A stretch of 64,000 nucleotides of DNA from Saturnia japonica. Its lineage: Eukaryota > Arthropoda > Insecta > Lepidoptera > Saturniidae. Of this stretch, positions 12,451 through 24,739 are shown piece after piece. A program made the position numbers and the translations under genes. Under the pieces are notes generated by a model, which worked only from the letters and a program-made list of their open reading frames with translations, had not been told where the DNA came from and made no database searches. Within the stretch, counting starts at the first letter, position 1. Every line of letters starts with the position of its first letter. The stretch lies in NCBI GenBank assembly GCA_033032175.1, contig CM065318.1:9176001-9240000 (forward strand). The letters run 5' to 3'.

Positions 12451-13261
12451 GTGCAGGTGTACAGCCTAATCGCATCGCTATCGCTATGTCCTACTTTCGT
12501 TACTCAGCAGGGTTCACCATGTGCAGATGATGGTAGCTTGGATGTCTAAAGTTTTAAGATGTTGTTTTAAACGTTGTTAGCATTCTAAATTCAACTGGTA
12601 CAATTTTTTTTGTATGACTATCATATTAATAACTGCTTAAGTACTTTAACTTCTTTGCTTATATTTAGAGGAAAATTATACTCAAATTCAAATCTTTAGA
12701 TGTGTCTGTGACAGTAGCGATACTTTCGCGGACGATCTTTGTGAATGCTCTACGAACTTGCAAAAGTACGATATTTTAAAAAGTACAATATTAGTAAATT
12801 AGTAAAAATCATGTCCACGCCATAATAAACTTTAAGCCATTCTTGCGAGAACCATGCAAAACAACAAATTTATGTTACCGCTCACTGTGACATTTTAAGA
12901 TAATGTAGCAGCGTTTATTATGGTAATATCGTTGTAGGGAACAAAATGGACAAATGTCGAACATTATTACACAGTTTTCTATTTTAACTAAGCTCTGTAC
13001 ACTTTAAAGTTCACTTGCTTAAAGTACTCATGTAATTTCGTAGATAATTCGAATATGATTAACCCGTCGAATATCTGTGCCGTAGAACCTTTATGGCTAC
13101 TAAGTTCATTAGTATTAGGTAACATTTTTGTACATTATAGTTTCTTAGGACGTCGTCTGAATGTTTTTTACAATTGGTTTTTACCGTGTTTATTTATAGT
13201 TTTATAGGATAGTCTTTCTACACAATACCACATGTTGTTAGGTAACCCTATGATGTGGTTG
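12451..13261. other. AT-rich spacer, nothing recognised
   Basis: No feature was recognised. Confidence 0.3.
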
Positions 13262-13520
13262 AATTTTGAACTGTCTATCCATCGATCATTCAATCGACGC
13301 TACTAGTTAGGCCTCCCCCAAAGATCACCATAACGACCCCATCGTACACTGCTCGAATACCACAACCCGCAAACTACATCCTGGGCATCGTCCACCTTGT
13401 AGCAGGCCTGCCCACACTGCATCTTTAAGGTGTATGGTCGCCACTCGAAAGCTCTTTGGCCCAATCGGTCATCCGTTCTACGAGCTACGTGCGCCACCCA
13501 CTGCCGCTCAAGTCTAGAAA
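13262..13520 (-). pseudogene. LINE reverse-transcriptase C-terminal remnant
   Basis: The minus strand reads LERQWVAHVARRTDDR, then a gap and FEWRPYT, ending around WGRYGDLWGRP. The W(A/V)(G/A)HVARRTDxR..xxxEWRP pattern is characteristic of the C-terminal end of insect endonuclease/reverse-transcriptase LINE proteins (jockey/R1-type ORF2). About 70 codons are open before a stop, and no polymerase or endonuclease domain is attached, so this is a 5'-truncated copy. The host element cannot be named from this fragment. Confidence 0.65.
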
Positions 13521-14061
13521 TTTTTATGGATATGTCGGTAACTTTAGTTTCTCTGCCGATCTCCTGATTTTATATTCGATTACGCACAGTAATCCCGAAA
13601 ATTGCAATTTGAGTAACCATTTTTGAATATTGGAATATGGTACATAATTAAAGTTGGTGACGGAATAGTTACCGGCGCCTAAAGTTAAACGGTTGGAGTT
13701 ATATTCGAAAGTTGGCGCTGCTGTAAATTGCATGCTATTAGTCTCACAGATAGGTAACTTATGGTTTCTTGAAATCGTTTACTGTTAATATATATTGTCT
13801 GTAATGTACTATGGTTAAATCTAGGAGTGAGAAAATTAGTGCTCGAAACAGATATTGTCGAAGAAAACTAATTCTAATTTACGACTGAGTAAAGTTTTAG
13901 GAATGTAGTAATGTTGTCGTAATTTTTATGACGACATAGATTTCACAATTTATTTCTTATTTAACTTAAATATAAACTATTTCAGTCACTATTTTTTTAT
14001 AGAAGCATGACAAAGTAACAGCACTGTGTCTGGTAATAAACACAGCACGATGTAAAAAACC

Positions 14062-14592
14062 GGCCAAATTCGAGACGGACTCGCACACCGAAGGTTCCAT
14101 AATTATACAACAACATTCACCAAAATAATTAGGTAGCACTACTGAAGAAAGCATACAATAATTCTAACGAAAAGATAAACTGCATTGAGGGACAAACTTA
14201 ACTTTGTTCTTGGAAAACTGTTGTCCCCATACATCGACATATGCCACGGTCACTTTACCAAATGCAAATAAGTGTATAACCGCAAAGTTTTTTTTTGTGA
14301 TGTAACTCGCTTATTGCCAAATTTCATGATTATAGGTCAACGGTAAGTACCCTATAGGTTTTGATTACCTTTGCGAGTGTTACAATATACGTATCTTTTA
14401 ATTGCGTTGACTTCGAATTTTAATATTTTCACAGCTCAAAGGTCTGTAATATACAGACCTGAGTATTTAATATTAATTTAAACTTAATACCTCCCCTCCA
14501 CGCGTTCCTGAGAAAAAAGGTTTGACAAATAGACAGACGGACAACGAAGTGATCCTAAAGGTTCCTTTTATCCTTTTGAGGTATGGAACCGT
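14062..14592 (-). repeat. Dispersed repeat family I, minus copy
   Basis: The reverse complement begins ACGGTTCCATACCTCAAAAG and ends GAGTCCGTCTCGAATTTGGC, matching both ends and the internal GGATCACTTCGTTGTC block of 5933-6506. The two copies are about 7.5 kb apart in inverted orientation. Confidence 0.7.
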
Positions 14593-17500
14593 AAAAACAA
14601 CGACGACCATCTTGAGGTCGACAATCAGCAGCAGATATTTGTACACCTTATTATATAGTTTATTTATCATTCGAGTCCTACTTTAACGTTATTCGCATAA
14701 GTATTATAATTGGTTAATTGAATATTACTGGCATAATAGCTATAATACTAGCATGTTTAAGTATGACTAATGGTTGAAATCCGCTTCCCGAGCGAGAAGA
14801 CGTATTACCGAATCCAAACTCCGAAAATATAGACTTATTTGTTTCAAATAATAATTTTAATATATATATGTTTAGCTAGGTAGCTAAATAGGTAATAAGT
14901 AATAGATATTCTCGTTCAGTATATGGTAAAATTAACTAATAATTTTGGCTCAGTGATTCAAAAAGGGACTACACCACATGTCCCAATCCTGCGCAGTTTC
15001 TTGCCAACGGTTACTGTCGAATTTTTTTACATTTCTTTTTTTATTTGTATTTTAGATAGTATGTATAATTTTGAGACACTAATTTGAATGTCATACTGTT
15101 TTATGACTTATTTAATCCTTTTTTATGCTTTTGAAAACAGCAGACATTATTTTTGTAATGACGTAAACACCGGCATAAATATTCAATAACTTGAAATTTT
15201 GTTAAAAAAATAAATAAACTGTTAACGTTATCCCTCGATTGTCATACTCCGTACTTATGATCACACTGCAGTGTATATACCAACGTTGCCAAATTCGTAA
15301 CTTTTGACCTTCTCGTGTATCATGTATATAATTTTTATAATTAGTTAATTCGATTTTCAACATGAGGTTATTAAGATTTTATTAATAAACTAAATTTGAT
15401 ATTTTACCGAAAAATCAGCTCAAAAGCGGTGATGTTATTACAAAATCTTTTCCATGTTTAAAATTAGTTAATAGTGGCGAATATGTATTTATATTAAATG
15501 CAAGAGTTTCTACTGTTTTGATAAGAAATAAGTGAACAATCCTATTCGTCTCCTAGCGAAACCTGTGCTGATCAACCGGATGACGACCTGTTGGTTGTTC
15601 CAAGTATGAAAAATTTAACTAACATTAAGGTGATGATATTGTTAGTTTCATTCAAGTTATTATTTCTAAGCGAATTACTAAAAATTATTTTGATTTGATT
15701 TGATTTTAAGGAGATATAAAATTGATATCTCACTGTTCTAACCAGTCTTAGATTCTACTGCAGCAGGCTTTTTTACAAATAACCGTAATTTACAATGTAA
15801 GTAACCGGAATGTAAAAATACAATAACAACAAAATACCTTAAAAACAATGGTTTTAATCACGATGCCTTTGTATAGCCGCTTACGTACATATAAATAAAT
15901 GAGCCAGTCAAATTGTTTATTCAATTTAATCCCAAACATACGTATGAAATGTTTATAAAGCGGGGTTGCCTTTCCGAAATGTGTATTGAATAATTAATAT
16001 TGTAATGCTATATAAAATTTTACTTGATTTTCGAAGTTGTTCGATGAACGAAAGATTTTTTATAATATACAGACAGTATATAGTTATATAGACAGTACTT
16101 TAGTAAATAGTAGGTAATTCACAAATGGACAAACACGAAAATTCAAGTACAAGTCGATATATTTTTAAAAAACCGTGTAGGTACTTAATACTTACCATAT
16201 TATAAATCAGTACAGACTATAGATTTAGCTACATAACCGAGTATTTTGAAATAAATATTTTACCTTTTCACCTAATTTCATACGGCTAGGCTGAACAAAA
16301 ATAAAGTTGACTGGTCCAATAACTTATTTCATAGATGACACATTTTTAAGAATTTTCATCATTAAAAAGATTTAGAAGTACCTACCTTCTTGGGGCTGAA
16401 TAAATCGCTAAATAATATTAGACTGACGTCATCATCGACATATTTTTGTTATTACCTATGTAATTGAATTCCATTTACAGATAATATATTATATGTACAT
16501 ACTTAATTATTATTATGACTTCGAAATGCTTATTAGCGTAACTATATAGTAACAAAAATTGTATACTGTATGTAAGAGGTATGAATAATTCACTGCTATG
16601 TATTCGCAAATTGTTGCTATTATCGACGTTGAGTACACTAAAATATTTAGAGTCCATTTAGCATGCCAATTCGGAAATGGATAATCTAGAGTGATAATTT
16701 GTAGGTGAGTCAAGAATGTGTTAAAATTCTAAATTTTTCATACTTTTACACATAATTATAATAGTTTTTTCACACGTATCTACACTGTTTTGTAATTGTG
16801 TTTATATTTACACCAATTTCAAAACGTTTGTTTAAAATAATAATATACATCATTGGTCGTAATAATTAAGTATGAACTCGTGTATAAATTATTTATATTT
16901 TTATATGTAGGTGAAGTTATTTTCTAACTAGATAGATCATTTGATAACATAAAACAAATGTTATGATACATTTCTAAAATAATTTAGAAATAACGAATCA
17001 TAAGCATCCGTTGATTGGGATATTAATGTAAATATTACATTAAGAATAACAAACTAAATTATTAAAATGATTACAAAAATCCTAAAGCAACAAAAAAATA
17101 AAACACGTGACCATAAATTTTTATTTTTGCTTTTTAATTGATTCCCAGATGTCGTACTTAAATTTTATTTAGTCGATGTCACTAAAATCCAGCAAGCCGT
17201 TTAGGCTACAAAGCGTGCCAAAGAAATAGACATACATAAGTACATACGCACGAAAAACATAACCCTCCTCCTTTTTCGTAGTCGGGTAAAAATATGGAAG
17301 TTGTGGCGACTTTGTTTTATTATTTTTCATTTTCGTCTATATTAATTATAATTAAGCCGTTTGAATAATTAACAAAAAACAGTATATAATCATGTAAGGT
17401 GAGAAAATGATTTATTTTATATCTAGTATTTTTGAAATGTATGATTAATAGCAATAGCTTAGTGATAGAAGCTCAGTGATTAGTGAATATATATAAAAAT

Positions 17501-17742
17501 CTTCGAAGCGAAAAATACTGAGTATGAGAAAAAAATGACAACATAAAAATATCTTAACTATATATCAAAATTATCCTATTTTATATAATGATACTTTATT
17601 GACCTATAACAAAGAGGTTTATAGCATAAACGCATATGGTAAAATTGCCTTAAATTTGCATAAAAAAAAAACCTCGCTCAGGCAAGAACACTTTAGTAAG
17701 TTTATAAGAGAGCTCTCAACATAAACATCCAAGTATATTTCA
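14593..17742. other. AT-rich stretch, nothing supported
   Basis: Short AT-driven frames occur on both strands (for example 16475-16713 minus), with no motif or splice context. No repeat shared with the rest of the window was recognised. Confidence 0.3.
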
Positions 17743-17900
17743 CACTAGCTGTGCCCCACGGTTTTAACCATGTTAAATTTGTTTGCACAACTTTCCACCA
17801 TGCCCTCATCGACGCATCCGTGTAGCCTACCGTTGTTCTCATTTTCCGTACTTGCCATATTGCCTGACGTTTGTGGTTACTGCTCTGCTCCAAAGATTCG
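17743..17900 (+). repeat. Short family A head fragment
   Basis: CACTAGCTGTGCCCCACGG resembles the head of the family A element at 11123, followed by a diverged body. It is a fragment only. Confidence 0.35.
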
Positions 17901-18428
17901 TAGCGTGAAATTATTTAGCTTATAATCTTTCTGAATAATTAAGCTATAAAATGAAAAAGGAATTGTTTAAATCTGATTGGTAGTTTCACAGATTAGCATG
18001 TTAAAACAAAAAAATTCTTACGCTTTATAATAATCCTATAAGGAAAGTGCCACAGTTTAGGGAAAGCTGAATGCATGTCTACATATGTGATCCCTATAAA
18101 TACTCAAGAAAACGTTACCGTAAGTGTCGGACAGTAAATACCGGACAGATTATAAGTTGTTGCCGCTCTAGCGGCACTTTCAATTATGCATGAGACCACT
18201 TTTATCTTGTTGCCTTACGACCAAACAAATTATATGGCAGTTGTTGTTAGCACAATTTCCAAGTTTCCCATCAGAAGTAATTGCGATCTGTGTGAACTTT
18301 CACGGGAATAGATAAGTATTAAAAAAATTGCAAAATAAAAAAGTCATTAAGTATTTATTGCGTGTTCATTGCAAAATTTCATATAGATACTAGAACTAGT
18401 TAACCAGTTCGAATATTACGTACATTAT

Positions 18429-18484
18429 AGAATGTAAACAATCTAACAGTTGCCATGTTTGTTAATCAGATTGTTAATAAACGT
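18429..18484 (+). repeat. Small inverted-arm module, partner of 58293-58358
   Basis: The 19-mer AATGTAAACAATCTAACAG and the 17-mer CAGATTGTTAATAAACG flank a short unlike centre. Both arms recur in reverse orientation at 58293-58358. The arms contain the inverted pair AACAATCT / AGATTGTT and forkhead-like GTAAACA sequences. It may be a tiny non-autonomous element or a duplicated regulatory module; the sequence does not decide. Confidence 0.5.
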
Positions 18485-18897
18485 CACCACCTACGTGCTA
18501 GTTCTTGGTGACAGCATTTTTAATAATATAAGGTTTTTCATCATCCCGAGGCCGAAAGTTTGAATCTCTTCTTTTTTTTGCGGGAAGAAATATGCATATT
18601 TCAGACCGCTCACAATTAGTTATAGTTTAAAATTTAGTCTTTTTTTATTTTAATTTTCTTCCCGTTACCTATTTGAAATAACTCATAACCATGGTAACCG
18701 TGCAGTTGTTATTTCAAACCCATATTATTATATACACGCGGTAATAACTTATCATTTAATAATAATAAAATAAAATAATATTGATGTAAGAGTTGAAATT
18801 TTCTGATTCTGATAAAAATTACATAAAAAATATACATAGAAAAAAACTTGTGTATAAAAATTTTGTGAATACAGTTGTGTAAAAAAAAAACCTGACA

Positions 18898-19110
18898 ATG
18901 AGTTCATCGGATTATTCAAGTGACGACTCTGAAGATAAAGAAGTGCGACGAAACATTGCTGCGGAAGCTGCGGAAATAACTCAAAATTTAGCACCCTCAA
19001 AATCGGTACAGCGATGTAAAAATTATTACAATCAATTTATTGCTTGGAAGAAATTGCATCGTATTAATAAAATTGATGAAGAAATTTTATTAGTGTACTT
19101 CAAAGATTGA
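18898..19110 (+). pseudogene. Possible N-terminal fragment of a Crypton-like tyrosine recombinase
   Basis: A 70-codon frame starts with an acidic serine-rich leader (MSSSDYSSDDSED) and continues with SVQRCKNYYNQFIAWKK and EEILLVYFKD. The pattern S.x..Y...Y..F..W....(x)n.E..LL.YF resembles the N-terminal SAM-like domain of Crypton-type tyrosine recombinases and host proteins derived from them. No catalytic R..HxxR..Y domain follows: the frame stops after YFKD and the next 200 bases hold only short frames. It is either a decayed transposon end or the first exon of a spliced gene. The resemblance is by eye. Confidence 0.4.
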
Positions 19111-19499
19111 AATATATTAATGTTTTTTTTTTCGTCTGGGGGGCTATAAGAAGGCAATAAGAAATTTGAACTACATTTGTTTTTCTTATATACAATGTCA
19201 TTAAACTTTCGGTCCTGGTATGATGAAAAACAGTATACGCGCCACGGGAGGATAGCAGGACATTTCAAGTCACGCGGGTCATCGTGCGGGTTGAAAAGTC
19301 CTACTTTCCTCCCTTGGCACGTAGTGTACTATTTAAATTATGAACAATTTTATCCAGAGACAATAAGCCTTACGAATGCCTTAAAATGTTGTTTGAATCA
19401 TTAATTTTGATGAAAAATTAAGGGAGATATTATGGCGTTGCTACAAAAAAAAACACGTTCTATAAATAATATATAGAGATAAGAATATGTACGGTATAC

Positions 19500-19625
19500 G
19501 TTACTACAGATTTCTAAGCGTTTGAAAACGCCAATACACAGTGGGCTGGCGCTGTGATTAACCGTGCCTTCCGTTGGGAAGAGGCCTTTGCCCGACTGTG
19601 GCAAATTTATGGGCTGCTATTTTAT
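19500..19625 (+). repeat. LINE/SINE 3'-end fragment (GGGAAGAGGCCTTTGCCC)
   Basis: The sequence GGGAAGAGGCCTTTGCCC, followed by a GACTGTGGC...TGGGCTG stretch, resembles the 3' end of non-LTR elements that I recall as very common in lepidopteran genomes. It lies about 300 bp left of the first mariner element. Confidence 0.5.
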
Positions 19626-19924
19626 TGCAAATTTTTCTTTTTCATAACTTGACTACCAATCCCCACTATTGAAGATTATTACTGCCGTCATCAAGTGGGT
19701 AATTTTATTTCCTTTTACAAAGTGTCTTGTGATGATTTCAGTGTTCTAACAATACAAGCAGGCTACCCTAGTTAGAACTTTCCATGGAGTTTTTGTGGTA
19801 TCCCATAATTCATTTTTATGTCACTTATTTACACAATAGAAGGTCAATAACGCAAATTTATGAATAAAAAATGAAAACCACCGCATGGAATACTAAAATC
19901 CCGCCAATAACTTATAAATTACTA

Positions 19925-19956
19925 CAAGGTGTCCAGAAAGGGTATCGGGTATTTGT
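19925..19956 (+). repeat. Left terminal inverted repeat, mariner copy 1
   Basis: All 32 bases match the reverse complement of 21196-21227. Transposase would bind here. Confidence 0.95.
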
Positions 19957-20040
19957 TTTCGCGCCATATTCGAAACGGGGCGTCTAAAGGGTGCGGGGAG
20001 GGGTTCGTGGCGTCCGCCATTTTGTGGAGTTTTAGTCACG

Positions 20041-21120
20041 ATGGAACAGTACTCGGGGACGCATCGCGCATTTTGCGTACGAGCGTATTATCGTAATGGT
20101 GATTCAATAGTGACTGCTCAACGTCTCTATCGTGCGGAATATCGTACACGCCACGCGCCAAGTGACGATAGCATTAGGAAATGGATCAGGATGTTCGAGA
20201 ATACAGGTGCGACAGTTAAAATTCAAAACTCTGGTCGTCCTCGTTCAGTTCGCGATGAAGAAACAATTGAAGAAGTTGAGGCGTCGGTTCGTCAAAATCC
20301 GTCTTTATCCATCCGAAAGCGAAGCCAAGCGTTGAACATCAAAAAATCGTCTTTACATTCGATTTTAAAGAAAGACTTACATCTAAAAGCCTATAAAATT
20401 CAATTGGTTCAAGAATTGAAGGATACAGACTATGCTAATCGACTGAATTTTGCGAACGAAATGCTGCAGCGATTTAACAACTTTAACAACATACAGTTCA
20501 GTGACGAAGCAAATTTTCACCTGAATGGTCATGTTAATAAGCAGAATTGTCGGTACTGGGCAGTGGAGAATCCGAGACGAAAGCATGAACGACCCCTGCA
20601 TAGCCCAAAGGTCGTTGTTTGGGCCGCTATGTCTGCTAAAGGCATAATTGGTCCTTATTTTCATGAAGATCAACGAGACCGAGCAATTAATGTGAATAGT
20701 GACCGTTATTGCGATATGTTGCGAAATTTTTTGGTCCCAGAGTTGCAGGAGTTTGCAGGTTTCAACTCAAGAACGTGGTTCCAGCAAGATGGGGCCACTT
20801 GCCATACCTCAAATGACTCAATGGAAGTTGTTAACGAATTATTCCCTAATAAAGTCATTTCGCGAAGGGGTAACATCAACTGGCCTCCCAGAAGCCCCGA
20901 CCTTAGCCCGCTTGACTATTTTGCATGGGGATACCTTAAAAGTAAGGTTTATCAAAACAATCCGACGAATCTAACCCAGTTAAAGCAAAACATCAGGTCA
21001 GAAATGGCAGCAATATCGATAGCTATGTGTCAACGTGTTATCGCCAATCTTCGTTTCCGTTTAGAAGAGTGCCAGCAACGTAACAGTCATCATTTGGATA
21101 ACATCATCTTTTCCAAATAA
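20041..21120 (+). CDS. DD41D mariner-family transposase, intact, 359 residues
   Basis: This transposase would cut and paste its own element by binding the terminal repeats and cleaving with a DDD triad. The N-terminus carries two helix-turn-helix units, at about residues 8-55 and 72-118, separated by a GRPR linker (64-67) as in mariner-type DNA-binding domains. The RNase-H-like catalytic core follows. Its acidic residues are D155 (in FSDEANFHLNG), D250 (in WFQQDGATCHT) and D292 (in SPDLSPLDYFAWG). D250 and D292 are separated by 41 residues, which defines the DD41D group (rosa-like in the literature I know). The WPPRSPDLSPLD block and length (about 345-360 residues) are typical of the superfamily. 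The start at 20041 sits 84 bp inside the left repeat, and no better upstream ATG exists. There is no frameshift or internal stop. Confidence 0.95.
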   Translation: MEQYSGTHRAFCVRAYYRNGDSIVTAQRLYRAEYRTRHAPSDDSIRKWIRMFENTGATVKIQNSGRPRSVRDEETIEEVEASVRQNPSLSIRKRSQALNIKKSSLHSILKKDLHLKAYKIQLVQELKDTDYANRLNFANEMLQRFNNFNNIQFSDEANFHLNGHVNKQNCRYWAVENPRRKHERPLHSPKVVVWAAMSAKGIIGPYFHEDQRDRAINVNSDRYCDMLRNFLVPELQEFAGFNSRTWFQQDGATCHTSNDSMEVVNELFPNKVISRRGNINWPPRSPDLSPLDYFAWGYLKSKVYQNNPTNLTQLKQNIRSEMAAISIAMCQRVIANLRFRLEECQQRNSHHLDNIIFSK

Positions 21121-21195
21121 TTCTCCAATTCATATGCTAATAATAAACAATAAACTTTTTTATTGCATACAAATAATTTTTGTTTCATTGAACTT

Positions 21196-21227
21196 ACAAA
21201 TACCCGATACCCTTTCTGGACACCTTG
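21196..21227 (-). repeat. Right terminal inverted repeat, mariner copy 1
   Basis: It mirrors 19925-19956 exactly and abuts the right TA duplication. Confidence 0.95.
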
Positions 21228-21229
21228 TA

Positions 21230-22208
21230 TATACTATTCTTGTATTATTAAAAAATATATGATATTTATGAAAAAAATACTTTCATCAACAAAAGAAATA
21301 ATCATATCTTAATTGAATAGAAAAATGTTGTTTTCCAAGTTTACTGTAAAGCGACATTAAACATTTGTAATACAATAATTCTATTTTTTTTATGTTTTAT
21401 ATGTACCTAAGTACTTGACCTCGATTTCATTTGACGGTAAGTGTAGATGAGGTCGGTGACGGTGTTTACCTATCAGATGACTTTTCAATCTTTGCTTGAA
21501 GATTCTTAAGCTATAGGTGGATGGAATCCACTCCTTAGCTGTTTCGTATATTATTAGCGAATCGCTTATTGCGAATCTGGGGAAGGTCACCACAGTAAGG
21601 GCGAAATCCCTCACGATAACTAATTGTTCTGTGAAGGAAGTGTTAGAACTAGCGCACACTGGGGTATATTTCCGTAGGGGTTTTTTCGCAATACCTGTGT
21701 ACCATAGTATTGCTTAACAATTCGCACCGCATTTAAATTGAGTGGGTTTTTACAACAGATTTCATAAGGTGCGTCACCGCACAGAATTTTTGTATCCTAC
21801 AAGCTCATATGAAACCCAGTGTTATACGGAAAACAAACACAAATCACCAAAGTACTCACGCAGCAGTGCTCGAACCGTGATACTAGTATGTCGTCTCTAC
21901 GCACTTTTGATAACAAAGGCGTAAAATTTTGGACAAGTAACTATCATTAAATTGTCAAATGGTTTATGCTCATTCTGTAGTAAATAAAATTTATTTTTGT
22001 ATACATTAGTGCGTAAATCGTCATATTTTATTTTGACAGGTCTGAGTGATATTAATTGATGTAGATACCACCTACACATTGTACTTAAATGCAATAGGCA
22101 AATGCGGATTTTGTTTTCGTAACCAATGGCCGTGCATCTTCTAGGTAGCAAAGTATGAAGGTTGCCATACGAATGACAAAACTCACGGAAATTTTACTGC
22201 AGTTGGTT
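21230..22208. other. Spacer between mariner copy 1 and family F copy 3
   Basis: Around 21400-21660 there is a GC-richer patch (including GGGGAAGGTCACCACAGTAA) that may be part of a dispersed element, because GACCTCGATTTCATTTGACGGTAAG at its left edge resembles 53453-53480. No gene is supported. Confidence 0.3.
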
Positions 22209-22278
22209 AGAACTGACTGTACTGTTAGCCTTAGTAGCCCTGGGGCATCTGACGGCTTTTACAGCTTCACTGGACTTG
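22209..22278 (+). repeat. Dispersed repeat family F, copy 3
   Basis: AGAACTGACTGTACTGTTAG is followed by the GACGGCTTTTACAGCTTCAC block. The GGGGGCGAGCGC end is missing. Confidence 0.7.
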
Positions 22279-24739
22279 ATTTTTTACTGCAGTGTGTGTG
22301 CCAAGGCTATTATAATTTTTTTTTTTTGCGGTTGCGGTTTTCAAAACGCATAGCAACACGCCGCACTGTAGTGCGCGCTAACACTAAATACTTTTTTTAC
22401 GTTTTTTTTTACATTATACTTATATTTTGTTGTTAAAGTCAGCACTGTATACAAAAAAAAATAATTAAAAATACATCTTTTTTACCTATTTACAGCGCTG
22501 TCAAGTAAACGAACATGCTTTCAGATAAAAGTATGACTCACTGGCAGATACGTTTTCAGAAGTTGCAAATATATTACAAACAATATACCTAACTGACAAA
22601 CAATTGCAGTTGTGTAAAGTTATTTGAGACTTCAGGTTTTTTTTTAAAATAAAACTATACAAATGATAAATAGGTTAAAATAATATAACATACAATACGT
22701 CTTTTATATGACCGAATGACTAAGTGGAACAAATAGAACGTAATAGAGGTTTATTTAGGTGCATATAGTTGTTGTTTTTGCTATCAGACCACATTTAGTC
22801 AATTTTAAATAAAATTAAATCAATTCTAATGTTTAGTTTTAATCAATGGCGAAGTAGCAAGTATGAGCGATCGAAACCTGTATTGTTATTGATTGAACAT
22901 TGACTTTATTTTACTCTAATTTATCGTTTACGATCCGCGTTTTAGGGTCTTCTGCGCTGATAAATATTTTGACGTAACTTATATTTTTAGTTCTACTACA
23001 TTAGGCATACCTATATATCCTATACCTATATATCCTATACCTATTTCAGCTATATGATACAGATAAAAATATCCATGCGAATTCAGAAGCAAAGCCTCGT
23101 CTACATGCTGCCAACAACACACTTTATAGTAAAACAAAGCTTTGCTATCATTGCAACCTTTATAACATAAATAGGTCCTTACGAAACCACGCGGGCAGTT
23201 CTACGTGTCACTGTAGATTTTAGTTTCCATCAGATACTGGGTAATATTTTACCGAGTTAGAATCAAAAAGGGACTGCAATCCAGTTTAAGGTTCGTTCAA
23301 ACTACCATGTGTAGTAGTGATTACTTAATATAATGCTACATATTATACTACTAAACTACTTTCGTAACATAAAAAGAAAAAATGTATAAAGAAAAATAAT
23401 TAATCGAAGCGATAAAATTATTACACTGTAAGTTAGCAACTTCAGTTGTTTAACACAAAAAAATGTAGTAAAGGTATATTTAAACTCAAAACGCATTTAA
23501 ATTATTATAAAAAAATGTTAGTGTATAAGTACGTACGTAAAAAAGTTCTACTTCTTTATCAAAACAAAACAAAATACCTGCAAAAATTTTATTTTGCGTA
23601 CCAACGTGATGAAGTTCTCCATCGACGATAATAATGTTAGATGTTTATATTAATTTTACTGACTTTTATTCTTTTCAATCCGCGCGTTGACTTGTTTGTT
23701 TAAATTCTAAAGTAATAAGTAATATTGAGTCTACAGATTAAAAGCCTAAAACAATACAAATCTGTATAAATAATTGTTTATTTATTTAATTTTCCCCTTT
23801 GGAAATATAATATTATTTGTCTGTGAGTCACGTGATTTGAAACGCTGATTAGAAAACGTGACGTCACCATTCAAGAAATATGAAAAATTATTAATTAACC
23901 TAAATATAAACTCTTCAAAGTATAGAGAATAGTTTTAATAACTTAACCTATTAGAAAGATTTTAAAAATAGTGTTCAATAGATTTTAATAAAAATTTCAT
24001 AATAACAGCTAGTTAAAATACTTGTCATAACGGAAAAGATGAGAAGCGACGCTAGAGGCTTCGATACCGGTAAATGTAAAATATCAACATAAATTGCTTA
24101 CTCTAAGCAACCTGCACTTATTCTATGGACCCATTGGTAATAACCGCTCAATGGAAATGTACAAACAGGTATCTTCAAGAGAACTGCTACCGGCTTGTGA
24201 TTATATCATAATTAATTTGTCGTACGATGTAATGTAAATATAGCTGCGGGTGTTTTGTTACCACATGGGTTTTATTTTTACATAATTTCTTCATTAAAGC
24301 ATATATAATCCTCTTTATTAAATGTCATTCAGTATTCATTTTTTAAGTGAATTTTTTTATAAGCTCGTTGGGTGATTTTTGCCTTCTTAATATCTCATGA
24401 GTTCACGTCACCGATATGCCAACAGTATATCTCTAATTGTATTAATAATTAAGTATGACGTATTAAGCGTGATAATGCAGATACCAATAATATCAACAAT
24501 TGAAGTTACTTAGAGATTTTCGCTGTGATATTTTAATTCAGCATTACGACGGTGATTGTCGATGGATTCTCAATAATTTTTGTGATCACTGTCGTTCTTG
24601 GACTGGAGTAATTACCGTCAAGTTAGGTGATATTAGTTCAAAGAGTAAAAAGAAATCTACCAAAATAAAGAGATATACTGATAGACATCGTGAAAGATTT
24701 TTTTTATTGGCACAGCAAATTGGCCAAGTCATGCCGTCG
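22279..24739. other. AT-rich stretch with a small minisatellite
   Basis: At 23008-23041 the unit TATATATCCTATACC (15 bp) is repeated about twice and then decays. Nothing else was recognised in this 2.4 kb. Confidence 0.4.

Larger units (their letters stand above)
19925..21227 (+). mobile_element. DD41D mariner-type transposon, copy 1, structurally complete
   Basis: This is a 1303-bp class II element with perfect 32-bp terminal inverted repeats (19925-19956 and 21196-21227; the first 20 bases are CAAGGTGTCCAGAAAGGGTA). It is flanked by TA on both sides (19923-19924 and 21228-21229), the target-site duplication expected of the IS630-Tc1-mariner superfamily. A single intronless transposase gene fills 20041-21120, and an AATAAACAATAAAC polyadenylation-like stretch follows it. 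A second copy at 28228-29531 has the same ends. By my count they differ at about 18 positions plus two small indels, roughly 98.6 percent identity, so insertion was recent. Intact ends and an intact frame make this copy potentially active; expression cannot be judged from sequence. Confidence 0.95.

Noticed and set aside
20383..20673. 96-codon minus-strand frame opposite the mariner transposase, and overlapping plus-strand frames at 20132-20335 and 20699-20974
   Set aside because: They lie wholly inside the transposase gene in other frames, repeat in copy 2, and have no motifs of their own.
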